NCBI GenBank assembly: GCA_900767955.1
Contig: CAAGBC010000037.1
Location: forward strand, 266,162 to 330,161
Length of the DNA stretch: 64,000 nucleotides
Origin: Spirochaetia bacterium
GTDB lineage: Bacteria > Spirochaetota > Spirochaetia > Treponematales > Treponemataceae
Reading direction: 5' to 3'
Part shown: piece after piece, positions 52,435 to 60,475 of the stretch
How positions within the stretch are numbered: position 1 is the first letter of the stretch
Layout: every line of letters begins with the position of its first letter
Notes under the pieces: generated by a model
The model's input: only the letters and a program-made list of their open reading frames with translations
Told to the model about the DNA's origin: nothing
Databases searched by the model: none
Position numbers and translations under genes: made by a program

Positions 52435-53586
52435 TTGAAAAAAAGTGTATTTTCTTTTTTTAATGTAATTTTAATTTCAGTATTCTTTTTTATCTCTTGT
52501 GCTTCTGCACCAAAAGCTGAAGAACAGCTTCCTGAAGAAGTTTTAGAAGATGTAAATGCTGTTGAAGATGTTATCGAAGAAGTTACAACGGTTGATAACT
52601 CAAGTGCATTGGAACAAGCAGATTTAGCAAGACAAGCAGCAATTGATGCAAACGCTGACAAAGTTGCACCAATTCAGTTTGCAGCAACAGATGCGTTATT
52701 AAAAACATTGCAAGCACAGGCAGAAACAGGAGTTGATGTTTCTATTGGATTAAAAGATGTTCAAACACGATACGAAGCATTGGAAAAGTATGCAAAAGCA
52801 ATGGATGCAAAAGCTAGAGTTGATGAATTAGGATTTGCTTCTTATGACCAGGCATCTTATGACAAAGGAACTCAGGCAATTGCTGATTTACAAAATCTTT
52901 TTAGCGAAACAAATATTTTAAGTTCTGCAATGCTAGAAAAGGCAAATGAAGCATATTCTTCTTTTAATTCAGTTTTGATTGGTGCTTTTAAGAAATTAGC
53001 AAAAGAAGAACGAAATGGTGCCTTCGCTGCTAAAAAAGATGCTGATTCCGTAAAAGCTGCAGTTGCAGAAAAAGATTCTTACGGAAAAGCTGTAGAAGAT
53101 TTTAAAAAGGGTGATTCAAATTACGCAATGCAAAATCCAGAAGCTGCTTTAAAAAATTATCAATCAGCAAAAGGTCAGTTTGAAGTATTGTTCAAAACTG
53201 TTTCTGAAAAACGCGAAGCTGCACAAAAAGCAATGGAAGCAGCAAGAAATGCTGTTTTAGAAACACAAAATTATGCGGCAACTGCTGATAAAGAAGCTCC
53301 TTTAACAGGTGAAGAAGTTCAAGGTATTGAAGCAGAAGATGCAGTTTTATTGGAAGCAGAAACTTTTGCCGATCCAAAAGCAGCAGAAGTTGAACTTTCA
53401 GAAACAATTTCAGAAGAACCAATAGTTGAAGAAACTTCAGTTTCAGAAGAAGTTGTTACAACAGAAGAAACAACTGTTTCAGAAGTAGAAACTACATCAG
53501 AAAATACAGTAGTTGTTACAGATGAACCAGAAGTAACAGAAGTTGAAAATCTAGAAAATCTTGCAGATGAAAAGGAGGCTGAATAA
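52435..53586 (+). CDS. alpha-helical lipoprotein with acidic tail
   Basis: 383 aa. TTG start at 52435 with CGGAGGA 5 nt upstream; frames opening earlier lack it. Lipobox FFISC (Cys about 21). Two helical blocks (residues about 60-285; Ala/Lys/Glu-rich, TPR-like) are followed by a Glu/Val/Thr-rich tail (EETSVSEEVVTTEETTVSE) of about 90 residues, probably disordered. Stop and the next ATG share one base (TAATG), so translation is coupled to the LysM-like gene. Periplasmic; function unknown. Confidence 0.75.
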   Translation: MKKSVFSFFNVILISVFFFISCASAPKAEEQLPEEVLEDVNAVEDVIEEVTTVDNSSALEQADLARQAAIDANADKVAPIQFAATDALLKTLQAQAETGVDVSIGLKDVQTRYEALEKYAKAMDAKARVDELGFASYDQASYDKGTQAIADLQNLFSETNILSSAMLEKANEAYSSFNSVLIGAFKKLAKEERNGAFAAKKDADSVKAAVAEKDSYGKAVEDFKKGDSNYAMQNPEAALKNYQSAKGQFEVLFKTVSEKREAAQKAMEAARNAVLETQNYAATADKEAPLTGEEVQGIEAEDAVLLEAETFADPKAAEVELSETISEEPIVEETSVSEEVVTTEETTVSEVETTSENTVVVTDEPEVTEVENLENLADEKEAE

Positions 53587-54281
53587 TGAAAAAAATTATA
53601 CTTGCCGTAATGACAATATTTTTATCATCAGCAATTTTTGCTGCAAGTTATACAAATAACACATATCAGAAACTTGCAGATGAGTATAATAAAAAAGCAC
53701 AATTAGCATTTGATGCAGGTGAATACGATTTAGCAATTGAATATTCACAAAAAGCAGCTGAAAATGCAGAATTGTCAAAAGCTTACATTGATATGATGTT
53801 GGCTCGTAGAGATGCTGATTCTCAAATGAAGTTGGCTCAGAATAAAATTAAGTGGGCTGAATCAATTCACGCTGAACGCAATTTCCCAATGGCATTTACT
53901 GCTGCAAAAGAATCTTATGCAAACGCAGAATCTGCATATACAAAAGAAGATTTTGTTGCTGCAAAAGATTATGCAAGTCAGTCATTGTTAGCACTTGATG
54001 GTGTTCGCGAAGTAACTCCATTGCCAGAATATTATATTGTAAAACCTTGGGCAGAAACAAAAGACTGTTATTGGAATATTTCAGGTCGTCCTTATGTTTA
54101 TAACAATCCTTTGTTGTGGGAAAATCTATATCAGTCAAATAAATCAAGTATGCCAAAACCAGAAGATCCTAATTTGATTCTTCCAGGAATGAAGATGAAA
54201 ATTCCAAGTTTAACTGGTGAATATCGTGAAGGTGTTTACAGTCCTTCTAAAAAATACGAAGCATATAATTCTAAAAAATAG
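53586..54281 (+). CDS. exported LysM-like peptidoglycan-binding protein
   Basis: 231 aa. Signal peptide (IILAVMTIFLSSAIFA). The N-terminal helical region (ADEYNKKAQLAFDAGEYDLAIEYSQKA; TPR-like) is followed by a C-terminal LysM-like domain, YYIVKPWAETKDCYWNISGRPYVYNNP then WENLYQSNKS...PEDPNLILPGMKMKIPS (partly quoted), where the family pattern Y-V-x-x-G-D-T-L-W-x-I is diverged. AAGGAGG lies before the ATG. Coupled to the preceding lipoprotein. Together they may tie outer membrane to wall. Confidence 0.78.
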   Translation: MKKIILAVMTIFLSSAIFAASYTNNTYQKLADEYNKKAQLAFDAGEYDLAIEYSQKAAENAELSKAYIDMMLARRDADSQMKLAQNKIKWAESIHAERNFPMAFTAAKESYANAESAYTKEDFVAAKDYASQSLLALDGVREVTPLPEYYIVKPWAETKDCYWNISGRPYVYNNPLLWENLYQSNKSSMPKPEDPNLILPGMKMKIPSLTGEYREGVYSPSKKYEAYNSKK

Positions 54282-54311
54282 AGTTTAATTAATTTTTATC
54301 AGGGGGATAAT

Positions 54312-55133
54312 ATGGCAATTATAGCAATATCAAGACAAGTAGCAGCTTTAGGTGATGAAATTGCAACAGCAGTAGCAGAAAAATTGGGTTACAAATTTAT
54401 CACCAGAAAAGAAATTGAAAAACGAATTGTTGATTTAGGTTTCCCTGAAGAAAAATTAAAAAAATACGATGAACGCAAGCCAGGTTTTTTTGCATCTCTT
54501 GTAAAAGATAGAGATGAATATTTAGACTACCTTCAAACAGCTGTTTTAGATGCCGCTTCAGAAGGAAATTGCGTTTTAATCGGAAGAGGTTCTTATGCAA
54601 TTCTTGAAGAATTAGAAAATCTAGTTTCTTTAAGATTTGTAGCAAGAGATAAGCTTCGTATAGAGCGCCTTCAAAAAGAATTTGATTGGACTGAAAAACA
54701 GGCAATTCAGCGCATTGATGAAAGTGATGCAAATAGAAAAGGCTTTCATAAAAGTTTTTTCAATATGGATGTTGATGATCCATCACATTTTATCATGGTA
54801 ATGAATACAGGTTTGTTAGATGTTGAATCTGCTGCAAATATGATTGTATCTATTGTAAAAGGTTATATCACTCCAGAAAAAGAAGAAGCTGGAAAGAAAA
54901 AACTTGAACAATTATTACAATGTCAGCATTTAGTAAATAAGTTAATTTTTGAATACAAATTAAATATTGAATTCTTGCGTGCAGTTATGGAAGATGGTGT
55001 AATAACACTTCAAGGGATTGCTGATTCATCTGTTCTTGTGGAACGAGCATTGAAAATTTCTTCTGTGGAATTTCCAAATTACACAATAAAATCTGCAATT
55101 AGCGTTGTTCAAGATTTTAAGCCATATTCATAA
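54312..55133 (+). CDS. cytidylate-kinase-like protein with BON-like tail
   Basis: 273 aa. The N-terminal 190 residues follow the cytidylate-kinase-like family: ISRQVAALGDEIATAVAEKLGYKFITRKEIE (partly quoted), VLIGRGSYAILE and LRFVARDKLRIERL. The glycine-rich loop is AALG rather than GSGG, so ATP binding may be lost. The C-terminal 70 residues (LNIEFLRAVMEDGVITLQGIADSSVLVERAL, partly quoted) match a BON domain. A GGGGG lies 5 nt before the ATG. A second, interrupted relative lies at 57579. Confidence 0.75.
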   Translation: MAIIAISRQVAALGDEIATAVAEKLGYKFITRKEIEKRIVDLGFPEEKLKKYDERKPGFFASLVKDRDEYLDYLQTAVLDAASEGNCVLIGRGSYAILEELENLVSLRFVARDKLRIERLQKEFDWTEKQAIQRIDESDANRKGFHKSFFNMDVDDPSHFIMVMNTGLLDVESAANMIVSIVKGYITPEKEEAGKKKLEQLLQCQHLVNKLIFEYKLNIEFLRAVMEDGVITLQGIADSSVLVERALKISSVEFPNYTIKSAISVVQDFKPYS

Positions 55134-55173
55134 TTGGTTTGTAAATAAAAAAAATTAATGTAACCACAAAATA

Positions 55174-55226
55174 AAAGGTGTTGGCTTTTGGGATTTTATT
55201 TCAAAAGTTTAATGCCTTTTTTTTTG
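55174..55226 (+). terminator. terminator of the kinase-like/BON gene
   Basis: AAAGG / CCTTT and CTTTTG / CAAAAG arms with a T9 run. Confidence 0.75.
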
Positions 55227-55299
55227 TTAAAAATTTGTTTAGCTTAATTTACAATAAAAATCCTTGACTTTTCTGTAGTTAAAAACGATACTAATATTT

Positions 55300-55905
55300 A
55301 TGAAAACTTCTAATAAATACACATTATCACGAGCATTATTTGCCCCAATATTTTTCTTGTTATATTACATTCCTATTTGGACAGGAAGTTTTTCAAAAAT
55401 TTCTGCGTATGTAATGATTCCTCTTTTAATAATATTTGAATTTACAGATTATCTTGATGGACATTCAGCACGCAAAAATAACGAAGTAAGTGATTTTGGA
55501 AAAATCTTTGATCCTTTTGCAGATGTTATTTTGAACTTAACAGTTTTTTTCTGTGCATTAACATCAATAAACACAGAACTTTATAGATATATGCCATTAC
55601 CAATTTTGGTGTTGATTCTTTATCGTGAATTTTCAATGACATTTTTAAGAATGGTTTCAATTTCCAAAGGTGTAGCAATTGCAGCTCGTAAAGGTGGAAA
55701 ATTCAAAACTGTATTCTATATTGCATCGGGTTTTTTCATGCTAGCTTGTGAATCTGCCTTAAGATTGGGATTTGATTTAACTTCTTACTTTGGAATTATT
55801 AAAATTATTTCAACAGTTTTATTTTCAATCTGCTTAGTATTAAGTTATGTTTCATTTATAGATTACATAGTTCATTTTGCTGCAGTATTAAAAAAAGAAG
55901 ATTAA
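55300..55905 (+). CDS. pgsA: CDP-diacylglycerol-glycerol-3-phosphate 3-phosphatidyltransferase
   Basis: Membrane phosphatidyltransferase that forms phosphatidylglycerophosphate. 201 aa, about five hydrophobic segments. The CDP-alcohol signature D-x2-D-G-x2-A-R-x8-G-x3-D-x3-D is complete (residues about 49-74: DYLDGHSAR ... GKIFDPFAD). The -10-like TACTAA lies 5 nt before the ATG with TTGACT upstream, so the mRNA is probably leaderless. Terminator follows. Could also be another CDP-alcohol transferase, but the length and motif favour PgsA. Confidence 0.87.
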   Translation: MKTSNKYTLSRALFAPIFFLLYYIPIWTGSFSKISAYVMIPLLIIFEFTDYLDGHSARKNNEVSDFGKIFDPFADVILNLTVFFCALTSINTELYRYMPLPILVLILYREFSMTFLRMVSISKGVAIAARKGGKFKTVFYIASGFFMLACESALRLGFDLTSYFGIIKIISTVLFSICLVLSYVSFIDYIVHFAAVLKKED

Positions 55906-55932
55906 TTACTTGTAAAATTTTATATGGCAAGG

Positions 55933-55963
55933 CGGTATGAATAAATTAATTCATACCGTTTTT
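55933..55963 (+). terminator. pgsA terminator
   Basis: Perfect 10-bp stem CGGTATGAAT / ATTCATACCG (55933-55942 / 55949-55958) and T5. Confidence 0.88.
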
Positions 55964-56040
55964 ATTTAGGGTTTAATACAAACCCTAAATAAAAACGGCC
56001 GAGTCAAGGCCTTGAGCAAAGCGTGCCTTGACCGGACGTA
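55961..56040 (+). repeat. module C dispersed repeat, stand-alone copy
   Basis: About 80 bp almost identical to 5165-5240, here outside any mosaic leader. It holds a perfect 14-bp hairpin (TTTATTTAGGGTTT / AAACCCTAAATAAA, loop AATAC) and a second one (GTCAAGGC / GCCTTGAC with CCG/CGG flanks). It begins inside the T run of the pgsA terminator. Copy 1 at 5165 has lost part of the first hairpin. Confidence 0.85.
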
Positions 56041-56146
56041 TTTTTAAATCATATTAAATTTTTATTAAACTCATATTAAAATTATATCGATTTATCCTTA
56101 TTTATTATTTGAACATTATTATTAATAATATTACAATCTGATTATT

Positions 56147-57499
56147 ATGTTGTTAGCACAAATATTATCAGTTGTAATTTTTACAGTGATGTTCGTATTA
56201 ATAATTTTAGAAAAATTCGAACGCCATCACATAACATTAGTTTCAGGGGCTCTTACATTATTATTGGTTTTTGGTGTAAGTATGCATAGTCTTGATGCAA
56301 TAAAAGAAACTTTGAGCATTCATAGTATGTTTGTAAAAGGCTTCTGGCTTGCAACAGATGGTTCTCACGAAACTTCTACCGGAATAAATTGGGCAACAAT
56401 AATTTTTATTGTTGGTATGATGATAATGGTAGAAGGAATGGCAAGAGTTGGGTTCTTCCGTTGGCTTTGTATGCGTCTTGCAAAAATGGTTAATTACAAA
56501 GTAAAAGCAATATTCATTGTTTTTATGATAATGTCAGCATTTTTAGCAATGTTCATTGATAGTATTACAGTAATTTTGTTTCTTGCTACTGTAACAATTG
56601 AATTATCACAATTACTAAAATTTAATCCACTACCAATGATTTTGTCAGAAATATTTTGTGCAAACCTTGGAGGCTCAGCAACAATGAGTGGTGACCCTCC
56701 AAACATTATTATAGGAACATCTTTTGGCTATTCATTTACAGATTTTATTTACAATACAGGTGTAATTGCCGCAATTTCATTAGTTTTTGTTATAGTTTAT
56801 TTTTACATCGCATATAAAAAAGACATAAAAGTAAAAGAAACAGTAGATGTATCTTTGTTTCCAACACCAGAATCTGCAATTACAGATAAAAAAGGATTTG
56901 TAATTTCAACAATAATTTTTGTTGCAGCAATTGTTTTATTAATTACACATGCAAACACTGGACTTTCAGTTGCAACAATAGGTTTGTTAATTTCTGTTGT
57001 GACATTAGTAACAGCACCTCGTCATATTCCAGAAATCTTAAAGAAAGTTGATTACAAAACAGTATTATTTTTTATTGGGTTGTTTGTAGTAGTTAGCGGT
57101 TTGGAACAAACAGGAATTCTTACAATAATTGCAAGTTTTATTGGAAAAATCTCTGGTGGGAATGTATATTTAATGATAGGAATAATAATTTGGATTTCTG
57201 CAATCGCAAGTGCATTCATAGATAATATTCCTTTTGCAGCAACAATGATTCCTGTAATTCAAACACTTTCAGCAACAACAGGTGTGCCATTAACAACAAT
57301 GACTTGGGCGTTGGCAATGGGAACAGATGTTGGTGGTAGTGCAACTCCAATTGGTGCAAGTGCAAATGTTGTAGGAATTGCGGTTGCAGGAAAAGCTGGA
57401 TATCCAATTGGCTGGAAAATTTATTGTGCCAAAGCAGTTCCTGCAACAATAATTACAATGCTAATTTCTACTATATACATATTTGCAGTTTATTTGTGA
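56147..57499 (+). CDS. ArsB/NhaD (ion transporter superfamily) permease
   Basis: 450-aa inner-membrane transporter with about 11-12 hydrophobic segments. Signatures: HHITLVSGALTLLLVFG, FIVGMMIMVEGM (about 86-97), MFIDSITVILFLA, NLGGSATMSGDPPNIIIG (about 178-195) and, in the second half, IDNIPFAATM and DVGGSATPIGASANVVGIA. The two halves show the inverted-repeat topology of the IT superfamily. Related proteins export Na+/H+ or arsenite. Substrate not determinable; no ars genes nearby. Confidence 0.83.
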   Translation: MLLAQILSVVIFTVMFVLIILEKFERHHITLVSGALTLLLVFGVSMHSLDAIKETLSIHSMFVKGFWLATDGSHETSTGINWATIIFIVGMMIMVEGMARVGFFRWLCMRLAKMVNYKVKAIFIVFMIMSAFLAMFIDSITVILFLATVTIELSQLLKFNPLPMILSEIFCANLGGSATMSGDPPNIIIGTSFGYSFTDFIYNTGVIAAISLVFVIVYFYIAYKKDIKVKETVDVSLFPTPESAITDKKGFVISTIIFVAAIVLLITHANTGLSVATIGLLISVVTLVTAPRHIPEILKKVDYKTVLFFIGLFVVVSGLEQTGILTIIASFIGKISGGNVYLMIGIIIWISAIASAFIDNIPFAATMIPVIQTLSATTGVPLTTMTWALAMGTDVGGSATPIGASANVVGIAVAGKAGYPIGWKIYCAKAVPATIITMLISTIYIFAVYL

Positions 57500-57578
57500 A
57501 ATTGATTTATAAAAAATAAAATTTTCATGATATAATTTAGTAGTTATAAAACGGAACAAAAGAGTAGGACGGGGAAAC

Positions 57579-58175
57579 ATGAACAAACAGATAATAATTT
57601 CAATTGGTTGAGAACACGGAAGTGCAGGACATGAAATCGCAATTCGTCTTGCAGAAAAGTTAAATTTTCCAGTTTATGATAAAAACTTTTTTGATGAAAT
57701 TTCAAAAGAAAAAGGAATCGACACAAATAGTATTGAAAAATACGATGAAATCCCAAGAAAATTCTTCTTTAGCCGAAAAGTAAACGGATATTCCAATTCC
57801 CCAGAAGAAAATGTGGCAGAATTACAGTTTTCTTTGCTAAAATCCCGTGCTGCAGACGGTGCTTCCTTTGTTGTTGTTGGGCGTTGTGCCGACGAATTAT
57901 TCCGCGGGCAAGAAAATTTTATTTCAATTTTTGTTACAGGCAACATGGAAGATAAAATTGCACACTTAATGCAAGCCGAAAATCTTTCACCTCAGCAAGC
58001 TCAAAAAGAAATTGCTAAACACGACAAACGCCGCCGCACTTACCACGATTATTTTTGCAAAAACAAATGGGGCGAATCAAAAACATACGATATTTCAATA
58101 AACTCAAGTTGCCTAGGCGTTCCCCAAACCGTAGATTTTCTCTACGACTTCATAAAAGCCAAATTCCAATTCTAA
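57579..58175 (+). pseudogene. cytidylate-kinase-like gene with in-frame TGA
   Basis: From the ATG at 57579 the frame reads MNKQIIISIG-stop-EHGSAGHEIAIRLAEKL (partly quoted), then remains open to 58175. TGA (57609-57611) falls where this family has Arg (ISIGREHGS), so one C-to-T change from CGA would explain it. The remainder carries VVVGRCADEL and KHDKRRRTYHDYF, all normal for the family, about 198 codons in total. A GGGG site is intact 5 nt before the ATG. It is a recent pseudogene, a sequencing error, or readthrough. Confidence 0.8.
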
Positions 58176-58191
58176 AAAATCCTCCCCTTGC

Positions 58192-58352
58192 GTCACACTA
58201 AACTAGTTTCAGCATCTCCTTATGTCACACTGAACTAGTTACATTTCTATGTGTGTCACACTAAACTTGTTTTATCATCCTTTGTGTGTCACACTAAATT
58301 TATTTTATCATCCCCCTGTGTCATACTGGACTAGTTTCAGCATCTTTCGCAG
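58192..58352 (+). repeat. five ~32-bp tandem repeats
   Basis: Units begin GTCA(C/T)ACT at 58192, 58224, 58255, 58288 and 58320 (periods 32, 31, 33, 32). Consensus GTCACACTRAACTAGTTT then YATCATCC-type. Diverged between copies. The core resembles the palindromic element GTCATTCCGAACTCGATTC near 63651, a type of intergenic repeat. Confidence 0.85.
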
Positions 58353-58396
58353 AATATTACCGAAGTAAAAAAAAATAAATCCTCATTTTATATCCC

Positions 58397-58427
58397 TTGA
58401 CAAAATTTTGACGGGGGGGGGTATGAT
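58397..58427 (+). promoter_or_regulatory. promoter with G9 spacer tract (phase-variation candidate)
   Basis: -35 TTGACA (58397-58402) and -10 TATGAT (58422-58427) are separated by 19 nt, of which nine are consecutive G (58413-58421). Loss of one or two G would give 18- or 17-nt spacing. Length variation would tune transcription of the downstream three-gene unit, as reported for porA-type promoters. The start codon follows 7 nt after the -10 box. Confidence 0.72.
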
Positions 58428-58434
58428 TAGGTTT

Positions 58435-59457
58435 ATGAAAAAAAATATATTATTGCTTTTTATTATATTTCTTAATGTTGCAGTATATTCAAAATCAAAT
58501 GACCTTATTCCTGATTGGATTTTAAATTTTAATAAAGAATTTCCTGATACAGTTTATTTTGCACAAAAAGGAACTGGAAAAAAGAAGGATTTAGCAAAAT
58601 TAGAAGCAATGGCAAATCTGTCTTATTATTTTGAAACTTCTGTAGTTGCAAATCGTGAATCAAATTTTAAAAGCTTAGAAACTTCAAATGGGAAACGAGT
58701 AAAAATTAAAACAGAGCAGGAAGTTCTGCGAGAAACACAAATGGTTACAAATACATCTTTGTCGGCAGTTGAATTTACAGAACCATTTTATATCAAAAAA
58801 GAAAAGTTATGGCATTGTGTTGCTTATATTGAACGAAAAACAATATGGGAAAAATATGAACCTACATTAAGAGTTTCAAAAGATAATTTTATTAGTTTTT
58901 ATAATAAGTTTAAAGAAACGAATTCAAATATCGAAAAAATTAAATTCTTAGGTATGGCAAAAGAAAATGGATGGGATTTTATTGACAAAATAAGCTATGC
59001 ACAGTTTCTGTCAGAAAGTTTGACAAATCAATATTACGTAGATGATATTTCATTATTTTCTTCCCTTGATAGTATAAAACAATCGATTATAAATGACACA
59101 ATTTTATATTTAACTGTTTCTAATGATGTTTCAAATCAAGTATATTCATCAATTTCAAGCATTCTTTCGTCAATGGGTTTTGTTGTTTCAAAAAATAAAT
59201 CAATAAGTAAATGTATTGTAAATGCGAATGTATTGTTTAATGAATATAAAGATGATGACATTTTTGTTTATACACCGTCAATTAATATTTCGTTTGAAGA
59301 AAAAAACATTACTACTTATTCATATTCAAAAGATGTACCGAGTGTAAAATCATACACAAGTGATGTCGGAAAGAAAAAATCAATTCATGCTTTGTGTTCA
59401 ATAATTAATCAAAGTTTTTATGATGAATTTAATTCTGTATTAAGCAGAAATAAATAA
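58435..59457 (+). CDS. LPP20-like exported protein
   Basis: 340 aa. Signal peptide MKKNILLLFIIFLNVAVYS. Mature N-terminus DLIPDWILNFNKEFPDTVYFAQKGTGKKKDLAKLEAMANLSYYF (quoted in part) fits the LPP20 pattern (PxW...P...A.G.G......A...A...L). The C-terminal region (ILSSMGFVVSKNKSISKCIVNANVL) is CsgG/FlgT-like. The ATG at 58435 is preferred; an ATG at 58423 lies within the -10 box. First gene of a three-gene unit with 59479 and 60476, probably under the G9 promoter. Outer-membrane association inferred. Confidence 0.7.
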   Translation: MKKNILLLFIIFLNVAVYSKSNDLIPDWILNFNKEFPDTVYFAQKGTGKKKDLAKLEAMANLSYYFETSVVANRESNFKSLETSNGKRVKIKTEQEVLRETQMVTNTSLSAVEFTEPFYIKKEKLWHCVAYIERKTIWEKYEPTLRVSKDNFISFYNKFKETNSNIEKIKFLGMAKENGWDFIDKISYAQFLSESLTNQYYVDDISLFSSLDSIKQSIINDTILYLTVSNDVSNQVYSSISSILSSMGFVVSKNKSISKCIVNANVLFNEYKDDDIFVYTPSINISFEEKNITTYSYSKDVPSVKSYTSDVGKKKSIHALCSIINQSFYDEFNSVLSRNK

Positions 59458-59478
59458 TACTTTTAAGGGAGTGTAATG

Positions 59479-60405
59479 ATGAAAAAAACATTACTTATGG
59501 CAACTGTAATTATTTCAGTTGTGTTAAATTTGCTTGGATGTGCTTCTACTAGTAAAACAAGTAAAGAAGTTTCAAAGGAAGTAAGATCAAGCAATGATGA
59601 AAATAATGTATCTGTTCAGGCTAGAAAAACTGTTATTGTTGATTGGCAGGACAGAAGTGCTGGAGCAAAAGTTAATCCAGAATGGCTTTTAGGAATTACA
59701 AGAGGTAATGGAGATTTGTATATTCGTATGTATGGAATATCTGATGAATATGCAAATCATAAGTGGTTTGTGAGATCAGCTCAGAATAGAGTAAAAGATG
59801 TTGCTCAAACAATTGCAGAAACAGAAGTTTTATTTGGTATTGGACAAGAAATGGCTAATACAATTAATGCAACAATTGGAACTGCATTAAATAATAATCA
59901 AAAAGATGTTATCAGAAATGTTTGTTCAAAAGTAAATAATGTTTCAATTTCTGGAGTAGGAAATAGAGGTAGTTATTGGCAATTAGAAATAACTACAGAC
60001 GAATATGGTAATACAGCAAATATGTATAACTACTATGCAATTTATTCTTGTACTTATGATACATATAATAAATTGTTGAATTTGTACATGATTAATTTGC
60101 TAAAATCTAATGAATTAGATGAAGAATCTGTAAGTGCTATTAAGAAAAATGCTCAAGAAATTTTGAATGATGCAAAAGAAAAATCAGAACGTGTTGAAAA
60201 AGCTAAAGAAAGAGAGTGGAAAACACAATTGATTCATGAACAAAATCAATTACAGCTTGAAAGAGAAAAAACATTACGTTCACAGGCAGAAAGTTTTGCA
60301 AATGCAGCAGCAAATCAAAAAGAATTTACTTCATTAAGTATGCAATCAGCTGGAAATGCAACAATGGATCCTGCTTTGGCAAGTTTAATTGCTTCAACAT
60401 TATAA
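59479..60405 (+). CDS. lipoprotein of the LPP20/CsgG-like operon
   Basis: 308 aa. Lipobox NLLGC (Cys about 21-22). The mid region (NPEWLLGITRGNGDLYIRMYGISDE, then RSAQNRVKDVAQTIAETEVL, partly quoted) follows the LPP20-like lipoprotein pattern. The C-terminal third is a coiled coil (KEKSERVEKAKEREWKTQLIH, partly quoted) ending in an Ala/Gly/Ser-rich tail. Two consecutive ATGs (59476, 59479); the second has better spacing from GGGAG. 21 nt after the first gene. Probably periplasmic or outer-membrane anchored. Confidence 0.68.
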   Translation: MKKTLLMATVIISVVLNLLGCASTSKTSKEVSKEVRSSNDENNVSVQARKTVIVDWQDRSAGAKVNPEWLLGITRGNGDLYIRMYGISDEYANHKWFVRSAQNRVKDVAQTIAETEVLFGIGQEMANTINATIGTALNNNQKDVIRNVCSKVNNVSISGVGNRGSYWQLEITTDEYGNTANMYNYYAIYSCTYDTYNKLLNLYMINLLKSNELDEESVSAIKKNAQEILNDAKEKSERVEKAKEREWKTQLIHEQNQLQLEREKTLRSQAESFANAAANQKEFTSLSMQSAGNATMDPALASLIASTL

Positions 60406-60420
60406 TTTATGAGGTTTAAG

Positions 60421-60466
60421 AGATATCTAAATAAGTTTTTCATCAAAACTTATTAGATATCTTTGA
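60421..60466 (+). promoter_or_regulatory. long hairpin before the third operon gene
   Basis: AGATATCTAAATAAGTTTT / AAAACTTATTAGATATCT, about 18 bp with one bulged base, ending about 10 nt before the ATG at 60476. No Shine-Dalgarno is present. It could be a terminator, an mRNA-processing site or a translation-control hairpin. Confidence 0.55.
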
Positions 60467-60475
60467 TTTATATAT

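Noticed and set aside
57609..57611. TGA as selenocysteine codon
   Set aside because: The position corresponds to Arg in the family motif, and no clear SECIS-like hairpin follows the TGA, so a nonsense mutation is simpler.
58192..58352. CRISPR array
   Set aside because: The ~32-bp units are tandem and diverged with no constant repeat plus unique spacer pattern, and no cas gene is in the window.
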